Source of the DNA: a virus
Direction: 5' to 3' (one strand)
IMG/VR virus record: IMGVR_UViG_3300020580_000003
Location: 1-48,181 of that record
Length of the DNA stretch: 48,181 nucleotides
The notes under the pieces were generated by a model. That model saw nothing but the letters and a program-made list of their open reading frames with translations. It did not search any database and was not told where the DNA came from. Numbering within the stretch: position 1 is the stretch's first letter; each line of letters opens with the position of its first letter. The position numbers and the translations under genes are program-made. Of the stretch, positions 43,545 through 48,181 are shown piece after piece.

Positions 43545-43807
43545 TATGAAACTTCCTGAGGAGTGAACATGCACGTTCCGATGGTGCTAGAGGATTGAGT
43601 AGGTGCGTAAACGCATATATGGCACTGGCCATCTGGTGATGGGTATTGGTGGTTCTTGGTAAAGTATATCCCATGCCATTGCCGCGCTCCATTGGAGATG
43701 GCTTCGGCGATCTCTTCACACGGCACCGGGTGACAATCCTTACCATCGCAGCAAGATTGCGGATACCACGAATGAGCGAGGATTAGAGCGGCATATAGGC
43801 GTTTCAT
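43544..43807 (-). CDS. Cys-rich secreted-type protein (AHxWYPxxCC family)
   Basis: 87 residues. A short hydrophobic start MKRLYAALILA then HSWYPQSCCDGKDCHPVPCE (12-31) and CHICVYAP. I recognise this WYP-CC-DC-PVPC layout from exported proteins of Alphaproteobacteria; five or more Cys would form disulfides outside the cytoplasm. The signal segment is short (about 10 residues), so export is uncertain. It may be a host-derived gene. Confidence 0.72.
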   Translation of the reverse strand: MKRLYAALILAHSWYPQSCCDGKDCHPVPCEEIAEAISNGARQWHGIYFTKNHQYPSPDGQCHICVYAPTQSSSTIGTCMFTPQEVS

Positions 43808-43821
43808 TGGGTGATTTCCTA

Positions 43822-44244
43822 TTATACCCTGCGAATTAACTTACCTATTACTTTAGGTGTCGGTCGCGGTGTTTGGCCATAAATTACCTTTAAGATACTT
43901 ATAGGCCTTCGTTCTTTTTCACTTGGTTGCCAAGAGGCTCTACCCTTGGCTATCATATCTACAACATTATCGGCTCTAGTTCCAATGAACAAATGATCTG
44001 GGTTCCAGCAGGGTGGATTATCGCATCTGTGTAGTAGGCACTTACCCTCTGGAACCTTTTTACCTTTCATAAGCCGCCAAGTTACGTGAGTTACTAGTTG
44101 ATCTTTATCTTGATATGGTACTCTTCCATAGCCGTACTGATTGCATTCACCAATGTATTCCCAACATCCCCTATCGTTAAAGATGGTGCGAGCGAATATG
44201 TACTCCATTATTGTTTGATTAGAGGTAATACGTCCACCACGCAT
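43822..44244 (-). CDS. HNH endonuclease
   Basis: 140 residues: GCWEYIGECNQYGYGRV (about 26-42), LLHRCDNPPCWNPDHLFIGT (about 70-89) with the HNH residues, and NVVDMIAKGR. This is the HNH_3 type common as free-standing phage homing or nicking enzymes. It is the first gene after promoter 44275-44303. It ends KLIRRV, encoded by CGC AGG GTA TAA, which is not the next gene's ribosome binding site (that is AGGAAA). Confidence 0.9.
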   Translation of the reverse strand: MRGGRITSNQTIMEYIFARTIFNDRGCWEYIGECNQYGYGRVPYQDKDQLVTHVTWRLMKGKKVPEGKCLLHRCDNPPCWNPDHLFIGTRADNVVDMIAKGRASWQPSEKERRPISILKVIYGQTPRPTPKVIGKLIRRV

Positions 44245-44255
44245 TTTTATGATCC

Positions 44256-44269
44256 TATAATCGATTATA
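44256..44269. promoter_or_regulatory. 14-bp palindrome at the promoter start point
   Basis: TATAATCGATTATA is a perfect palindrome 6 bases downstream of the -10, at the expected transcription start. A repressor operator is a natural reading; it might also be a binding site for a phage regulator. Confidence 0.55.
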
Positions 44270-44274
44270 TACCC

Positions 44275-44303
44275 AGTCTAACATACTTTAGCCATATTGT
44301 CAA
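44275..44303 (-). promoter_or_regulatory. Strong sigma70-type promoter of the replication unit
   Basis: On the minus strand TTGACA (44303-44298), a 17-base spacer ending in TATGT, and TAGACT (44280-44275). Upstream of the HNH gene with a leader of about 25 bases. The same spacing and TGT-TAGACT ending recur at 47893-47921. Confidence 0.88.
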
Positions 44304-44355
44304 TCCCTGATATTACTGATGCAACCACATAAGGGAGATTAAGAGACAAATGGAC

Positions 44356-44388
44356 AAAAAAATAGCCACGGGGTTTAAGCCGTGGCTA
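44356..44388 (-). terminator. Strong intrinsic terminator
   Basis: TAGCCACGG (44363-44371) pairs with CCGTGGCTA (44380-44388). On the minus strand it is followed by seven T (44362-44356). It ends the upper minus-strand unit just after the gene at 44400 and isolates it from the promoter at 44275. Confidence 0.95.
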
Positions 44389-44399
44389 AGTTGGGGGAG

Positions 44400-45326
44400 T
44401 TAGGCGACTGAGGGAGAGTTATACCAATCCCACCACTCTTGACGGATTTCACCGTTCCAGTCCCATTTCTTGGGCTCTCGCTTAACGGCGATGGCGTCCA
44501 TCGGGTGCGAACCAACAGCCAAAGTAGCGACAGGAGGGACTTGGGCAGGAATGGGTGTCGTAGTAGAACTTACAGTAGGGTCCGAGGGCACGCTAACACC
44601 GTCAGTTGGGATGGGCGTTGTGGGCGAGACAGTAGTTGTTTCGGCACTTGTCTGGGGTGGTATAGCGTCCGTAGGCGTCTCGACAGGAGTAGTAGGGTTT
44701 GCTTGCACGCTAACGCCCTTATTAGGTGATGACGCAGAGGCAGGAGATGATTGCGCTTCTGAGATAGCCACATTTGGGGCAGAGGGTTGGTCCAAAGTAG
44801 TAGGGGTGGTTGCACTCTGACCCAAGTCAGGGGCAGGATACACTGGGTCAGTACTTCCGATAGGCTCGGTTGTCGTAGTCGTAGTAGAAGTCGAAGCGAC
44901 TTGGGCCGCGATAGGGTCCGTAACCTCCGTCTTGACCTCCACTGGGTCGCTAGATGAGGTAGTGGGGGAGAACGGCTCGATAGGAGTTGGCTCAGGAAGC
45001 GGCGGCTCAACGGCCTTTAAGACCCCCTGAGCGTCGCCCACAAGCTTTTTAAGAATGCCCTTGAGAGTGCTGGCAACGTCATCGCTTTCGAGAAACCTAA
45101 GCTCTGCGTCGTCACGCGCTACCTCCAAACGTCGGATTTCTGCGTGGAGACTATCGATCTCACTGGCGCGATCCATGAGTTTAAGCTCAAGGCGCTGGAT
45201 GGTGTTGGATTTGTGGTCGATCTCATGACGAGCTTCACTGAGTGCGTGTTCGACACTTGGAAGGGTATCATAGGCTTTGGCCATCTCCACGAGGGAGTGG
45301 ACGAAATTCTCTGCTTGAGGTGACAT
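44400..45326 (-). CDS. Coiled-coil and Thr/Pro/Ser-rich protein
   Basis: 308 residues in three parts: a coiled coil (about 15-85), a long low-complexity Thr/Pro/Ser/Val region (about 107-270) and a conserved-looking Trp-rich C-terminus (KKWDWNGEIRQEWWDWYNS, about 286-304). AAAGG precedes ATG 45326. No family recognised. The shape suggests an extended tether with a binding tail. It is alone between a structured leader and a strong terminator, so it may be highly expressed. Confidence 0.8.
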   Translation of the reverse strand: MSPQAENFVHSLVEMAKAYDTLPSVEHALSEARHEIDHKSNTIQRLELKLMDRASEIDSLHAEIRRLEVARDDAELRFLESDDVASTLKGILKKLVGDAQGVLKAVEPPLPEPTPIEPFSPTTSSSDPVEVKTEVTDPIAAQVASTSTTTTTTEPIGSTDPVYPAPDLGQSATTPTTLDQPSAPNVAISEAQSSPASASSPNKGVSVQANPTTPVETPTDAIPPQTSAETTTVSPTTPIPTDGVSVPSDPTVSSTTTPIPAQVPPVATLAVGSHPMDAIAVKREPKKWDWNGEIRQEWWDWYNSPSVA

Positions 45327-45601
45327 ATGTCTACGCCTTTATATTGTCATCCAGCATTCTATGACCAGCTAGTGGTGCTTAATGCGGGCTCTGACTGATG
45401 AAAGGGAACCCCAATGGGCCATTTGAGATATACTCATTGGTGCCATTGGGGCATTGGGTCTAACTCTACGGGTCTAAACGATCCTTGGCTGTGACATTGA
45501 GTAGATCATGAGTGCCGAGCCATTACTCGGAGCCTCTCAGTCTTGCGTACTCAACTACCGCACATGCTAGTGGGTTCCAATTACTCGTTTAGACTATGCG
45601 C
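45327..45601 (-). other. Structured intergenic region
   Basis: 275 bases without a gene. GTCTAAACGA (45472-45481) and TCGTTTAGAC (45585-45594) form perfect 10-bp outer arms. Inside are TTGAGTA/TACTCAA (7 bp) and CCGAG/CTCGG around a 6-base loop. Nearer the gene at 45326, CCCCAATGG (45409-45417) pairs with CCATTGGGG (45443-45451), followed on the minus strand by TTCCCTTT, a possible weak terminator. CATTGG recurs at 45435, 45444 and 45452. A structured RNA or leader is likely. Confidence 0.65.
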
Positions 45602-46270
45602 CTAACGGGCCGGGTGATGAACCGCACCCGACGGGGTATGCGTCGCAACCGGAACCGGCTTGGCCTTACGGCCCTTAACCAATCCCGCCTGCTTAGCGGA
45701 GATGGGCTTATTGGCTTTCGCCTCAGCCTTCTTCGCCTCTTCCTTCGCAATCTTGGCTGTATCTTCCTTCACACCAGCGATAAGAGCGCTGAGGTCGATA
45801 GAGGTGGGAACCTCCTGACGAGCCTTGATTGCCTGCTCCGCCATCTGCACAATCGACGGATCAAGGCCGATAAGCTCCTTAGCAGCGGAAGTGATCTCGG
45901 ACGCCTTGACGGCATAGAGCTTCTTCCCCGCGGCCTTAAGACCATCACGCACCCTCTCACGAGCGATACGGAGTGCCTCAGTGCCAACTGCTTTATCGAG
46001 CTTCGCGGCTTCGGACTTAGAGGCTTTGCCGGAGAACTTGATCTCTCCCGCAGCGATCTTAGCGACGTTTTGCGTCGCGATAATCATAGCCTCTTTACGC
46101 ACGGTAGCTTCATCGCCAAGGTCTTTGATGGTGACCTTGGACATTCCGCGATTTGCGAGGGTCTTGAGGCCTTGAAGAAGCGCCTCTGCGTAGACTGCCT
46201 CAGGGAGGGTGTCGGTGTCAATCTCTACCACACCCTTGCCCTTTACAATCGGGACTTGCATAATAGCCAT
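45602..46270 (-). CDS. Abundant-type helical hypothetical protein
   Basis: 222 residues: an N-terminal strand region (MAIMQVPIVKGKGVVEIDTD), then Ala/Lys-rich helices (about 75-190) and a basic Pro-rich end (KGRKAKPVPVATHTPSG). Family not recognised. It has its own promoter candidate (-10 TATAAT, 46365-46360). The high Lys/Ala content suggests nucleic-acid or nucleoid association; this is inference only. Confidence 0.8.
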   Translation of the reverse strand: MAIMQVPIVKGKGVVEIDTDTLPEAVYAEALLQGLKTLANRGMSKVTIKDLGDEATVRKEAMIIATQNVAKIAAGEIKFSGKASKSEAAKLDKAVGTEALRIARERVRDGLKAAGKKLYAVKASEITSAAKELIGLDPSIVQMAEQAIKARQEVPTSIDLSALIAGVKEDTAKIAKEEAKKAEAKANKPISAKQAGLVKGRKAKPVPVATHTPSGAVHHPAR

Positions 46271-46484
46271 TGGATTGAACTCGCTATTATCTCAGCTAGT
46301 GATGGACTAGCACCATTTGGGCCAAGTGGCCCTAGAGAATGCGCTACCAGCGAGCGACCATTATAAGGATTTGCAACGCAGTGACCCCTAGGTCTGTTGG
46401 TCTATGGCTTCTCTATACGCTTGGGGCGGGTAAGTCGTTAGACTGCCCGCCGTAAGAGCGTTTAGCTCATAGGTGATTTAGAGA
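46271..46484 (-). promoter_or_regulatory. Intergenic region with promoter and stem-loops
   Basis: On the minus strand a perfect TATAAT (46365-46360) with GGGTCA 16 bases upstream (3 of 6) forms a plausible promoter for the gene at 46270. Upstream of it is a stem-loop, GGCGGG ... CCCGCC with an inner AGTC-TAAC-GACT hairpin (about 46434-46460), and GAGC-TAAAC-GCTC. No tRNA could be fitted. GGTCTA/GGTCTG recurs several times here and in 45456-45480. Confidence 0.55.
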
Positions 46485-46706
46485 TTAGGGTCTGTAGATA
46501 TTCCATTCCTTTGCCACACTAGCCGCTGCATCGTAGGCATCTTTCAATGCCTTAGCAGCAAAATCAGTTGCCTCATCTTCACTATCAAACGTGATATTGG
46601 GCCAATACGTGCAGTCGGACCCAGTTCGCAACGCTGGATGAAATGGTCCTGAGCCGTAGCTTGATGCAACTGTCCCAAACTCAATCCGTACTGTGTCTGT
46701 GCTCAT
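46485..46706 (-). CDS. Small hypothetical protein
   Basis: 73 residues from ATG 46706 (GGGGAGA 7-8 bases upstream): MSTDTVRIEFGTVASSYGSG, a strand-rich start, then a helical end (EATDFAAKALKDAYDAA). Function unknown. Confidence 0.72.
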   Translation of the reverse strand: MSTDTVRIEFGTVASSYGSGPFHPALRTGSDCTYWPNITFDSEDEATDFAAKALKDAYDAAASVAKEWNIYRP

Positions 46707-46749
46707 AATGCAGTCTCCCCTTGCTTGTGTTGTAATGGCGCTGCGCGCC

Positions 46750-46923
46750 TCAGCCTTGCGGTATTCCACTTCCGTTGTTTGGATTATCCTTAATCCATTG
46801 GTCTACATCAGTATACTCTCTAGTATGTTCGCTCTTGTTATCATCTCTAGGAATAGCATAGCCAATGTGGTTATTCAATTGATATGCGAACTTAAACATC
46901 CTACCACATTTGCACTTGAACAT
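46750..46923 (-). CDS. 57-residue zinc-finger-like protein
   Basis: Read directly: starts MFKCKCGRMFKFAYQLNNHI and ends NNGSGIPQG. The pattern KCKCGRMFKFAYQLNNH resembles a C2H2-type finger with a closely spaced CxC, and another His lies at about 33. GGAGGG lies 5 bases before ATG 46923. A candidate promoter lies 40-70 bases upstream. Confidence 0.75.
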   Translation of the reverse strand: MFKCKCGRMFKFAYQLNNHIGYAIPRDDNKSEHTREYTDVDQWIKDNPNNGSGIPQG

Positions 46924-46963
46924 CTATTCCCTCCCTTACGATCTATAGGCTGCGCCTAGCAAT

Positions 46964-47000
46964 AGGATACCCCATGTTGCGGCGCACAATCAAATCACAT
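46964..47000 (-). promoter_or_regulatory. Candidate minus-strand promoter, second copy of the duplicated element
   Basis: TTGATT (46993-46988), 18-base spacer, TATCCT (46969-46964, 4 of 6). The block 46973-47000 matches 736-763, where TTGATT is also in the -35 position. It would serve the zinc-finger gene at 46923. Confidence 0.5.
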
Positions 47001-47196
47001 TTTCGTGATGTTGCGGCGCAGCATGATACGACGTTTAATCCACAACTGCTGCGCTCTGAGTTCACGACGCAGATTACGCCTAGCTCTGCGATAGGTTTCC
47101 GCTGGCCTAGCCTCTGCCTTTGGTCAGCGTTCCGCTGTGACTACGCGCGTTGGGCCACCTAGCCATATCCCGCAGGATATTATATCCACCTAACAT
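46995..47196 (-). pseudogene. Short gene apparently split by a frameshift
   Basis: ATG 47196 has an excellent GGGGAG and follows the previous stop as TGATG. It reads 29 codons (MLGGYNILRDMARWPNARSH to TAG 47107). In the +1 frame, with 15 bases of overlap, an open frame continues to TGA 46995 with a protein-like basic sequence (ETYRRARRNLRRELRAQQLW). One gene broken by an indel, a programmed shift, or a sequence error would all explain this. Confidence 0.45.
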
Positions 47197-47543
47197 CACT
47201 TATCTCCCCTTTGCCAATAGGTTGTTGGATTTCTCACATACTCACTCTCACTATACCTCCCAAGGTCACGAGGATACTGCTCAACCCCATAGCTTTCCCC
47301 TCCCCAAGCGTTCGTATAGCGCACGATCCGCACCGGCCATCCATCCTCAGCCGCATACTTCCCCGCGATAATCTGATCCGCTATTCCTTCGATACCGTTC
47401 CCATTTGTACTTCTCCTCTCGTTAACGCCGTGCCGTTGAACTCCTTCGCCACACCGCTGCGCTATCAGCCTTACGGTGCGGTACGATTCATTAAGCGGCG
47501 CGTTGCGCCTCAGACTCTCCGCTTCAACGGCCTTGAATTGATC
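47196..47543 (-). pseudogene. Open frame without a normal start codon
   Basis: 115 open codons end at TGA 47196. The latter half (IEGIADQIIAGKYAAEDGWP, then RIVRYTNAWGGESYGVEQYP) looks like a real protein. No ATG, GTG or TTG lies in the first half. An ATG with a strong AGAGGAG site (47404-47402) is in the wrong frame and meets TAG after 7 codons (47381). A frameshift between 47381 and 47404 would join the start to the open frame. The translation was done by hand. Confidence 0.45.
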
Positions 47544-47857
47544 TCAGCTATATATCGTCTGTGCTCAATTCGATCCACAATCTCTTGTGGTGTTGGCGGC
47601 GCAGCAATTGGTGATTCAACAACCTTTACCAATTGCTCAGGTAATCTAGCATGTTGAACCCAATACTCCGCAGCACGTTGAGGATTGGCTTTCAACAGCC
47701 GCGCATGCTTCTCCCTCTGATGCCACAACGGCAATATCTTCTCTGACAATGGTTGCATCTTTGGCGGTAACGCATTATCCACTGCCAATGCCTTGGCCAT
47801 CTCTTGAGAGTTAATCAACGCTATCAACTCCCTAACCTGCTTACTATCCTCACTCAT
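47510..47857 (-). CDS. Hypothetical protein with RRV C-terminus
   Basis: 115 residues, helical (MSEDSKQVRELIALINSQEM; LWHQREKHARLLKANPQRA). It is the first gene after promoter 47893-47921. It ends PLKRRV (CGG AGA GTC TGA). No normal start follows within coupling distance, so the sequence is not an obvious ribosome binding site. Family not recognised. Confidence 0.75.
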   Translation of the reverse strand: MSEDSKQVRELIALINSQEMAKALAVDNALPPKMQPLSEKILPLWHQREKHARLLKANPQRAAEYWVQHARLPEQLVKVVESPIAAPPTPQEIVDRIEHRRYIAEINSRPLKRRV

Positions 47858-47892
47858 GATCGCCGGTCCGGTTGGTTTGCCACTATCTCATC

Positions 47893-47921
47893 AGTCTAAC
47901 ACACATCGCTCCATTTGTCAA
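47893..47921 (-). promoter_or_regulatory. Strong sigma70-type early promoter
   Basis: On the minus strand TTGACA (47921-47916), a 17-base spacer ending GTGTGT, and TAGACT (47898-47893). Start about 30 bases before ATG 47857. It has the same -35, spacer length and -10 as the promoter at 44275. Confidence 0.88.
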
Positions 47922-47971
47922 CAACAATCCGCAACCTATTTCACTCATTCCATTCCCTATCCCTTATCTTC

Positions 47972-48181
47972 CCACTCATTCCCCTTCAATCACCATTCCC
48001 TCCCTCATTCTTAGAATTGGTCATAGGGTCGACCTTCCTGCCTCTCCCCTTGGGTGTATGTCCTTCGCCATTCCCTGTTTCTCTAAAAAAAGAGAGATTT
48101 TAAGGAAAGGTAGGGTATGGGGATGCAGGAAGGTCGACCCTATCGCTGTTTCTAAGAATGAGGGAGATATCAGTAATTGAA
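47972..48181. repeat. Composite inverted repeat spanning the genome junction
   Basis: After closing the circle, three pairs of perfect arms nest around one centre: 47972-47990 pairs with 122-140 (19 bp), 48000-48016 with 96-112 (17 bp), and 48023-48041 with 71-89 (19 bp, containing GTCGAC). The second and third right arms recur at 48150-48166 and 48125-48143 in the terminal repeat. Shorter pairs continue inward: 48045-48049 with 65-69, 7-11 with 48-52, and TCTCT 26-30 with AGAGA 37-41. The region is non-coding and lies between a minus-strand terminator (302-331) and a minus-strand promoter (47893-47921). It could form a cruciform in DNA or a very long hairpin in RNA. An origin, a packaging site or a recombination site are possible; the sequence alone does not decide. 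Confidence 0.9.
48055..48181. repeat. Terminal direct repeat, right copy
   Basis: Exact copy of positions 1-127. Only one copy should be counted when the genome is closed. Confidence 0.97.

Noticed and set aside
45472-45594. tRNA or tmRNA
   Set aside because: The 10-bp outer stem is too long for an acceptor stem, the TTCCAAT loop is out of register and no CCA-type end is present; kept only as a structured RNA candidate.
45596-46366. 256-codon plus-strand open frame
   Set aside because: Exact antisense of the gene at 45602-46270, which has a better start context and composition.
46400-46500. tRNA-like TTTAGCTCATAGGTGA sequence
   Set aside because: The D-stem partner and anticodon/T arms are missing, and the 3' part is the end of a coding gene.
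47211-47657. 148-codon plus-strand open frame
   Set aside because: Antisense to the gene at 47510 and to the open frame at 47196; no ribosome binding site.
1-48181. CRISPR array, insertion sequence, integrase or tRNA gene
   Set aside because: No regularly spaced repeats, transposase/integrase signatures or cloverleaf were seen in reading the window.

Overview
The window is a complete genome of a tailed phage of podovirus type. Its first 127 bases (1-127) recur exactly as its last 127 (48055-48181), so the molecule closes into a circle of 48,054 unique bases. An exact overlap of this size is typical of an assembler k-mer overlap and need not be a physical terminal repeat. The head genes (Head-tail connector portal, Bbp19-like protein, scaffold, major capsid, Bbp16-like cement protein) are arranged as in Bordetella phage BPP-1. 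The tail and ejection genes (adaptor and nozzle proteins, gp13/gp14-like proteins, a transglycosylase protein and a very large internal protein) follow the T7/BPP-1 podovirus pattern. No integrase, repressor, phage RNA polymerase or tRNA was seen, so the phage looks virulent and dependent on host RNA polymerase. A secreted Cys-rich protein of a type I associate with Alphaproteobacteria (43544-43807) hints at a rhizobial-type host; this is a weak inference.

Layout. Bases 1-300 are non-coding and hold the right half of a large composite inverted repeat whose left half is at 47972-48041. A minus-strand gene (356-667) ends at an intrinsic terminator (302-331). Divergent promoters lie at about 727-763 (minus) and 909-937 (plus). 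The plus-strand late operon runs from 962 to 31186: GIY-YIG nuclease, small and large terminase, portal, scaffold, capsid, decoration and fibre proteins (three with Sec signal peptides), a pectate-lyase-fold tailspike, adaptor, nozzle, internal virion proteins including a 2036-residue protein with an HExxH motif, lysozyme and several small membrane proteins. The minus-strand early/middle block converges on it with overlapping stop codons (31180/31186). Read in the direction of transcription, its upper part (47857 to 44400) holds small proteins and two large uncharacterised ones and ends at a strong terminator (44356-44388). A second unit starts from a near-consensus promoter (44275-44303) with an HNH nuclease and about 13 small genes. 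It continues with a UvrD-type helicase, Cas4/RecB-like nuclease, Sak4/RecA-like ATPase, an Acb2-like anti-CBASS candidate, an SSB-like protein, a DUF3310 protein, a DNA polymerase I split over two cistrons with an N-terminal uracil-DNA-glycosylase-like domain, and a DUF3987-like ATPase.

The most unusual features are these. Eleven otherwise unrelated proteins end in Arg-(Arg/Lys)-(Ile/Val)-COOH; seven of these ends coincide with an embedded Shine-Dalgarno sequence and four do not. A composite palindrome of 19+17+19 bp spans the contig junction. A helix-turn-helix gene with its own ribosome binding site lies out of frame inside the DUF3310 gene. The polymerase is split inside its proofreading domain. 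Three promoters share one recognisable sequence, and virion-locus proteins carry secretion signals. Five small genes (4139-4309, 31028-31186, 38620-38799, 39190-39351, 46750-46923) were translated by hand from the sequence.
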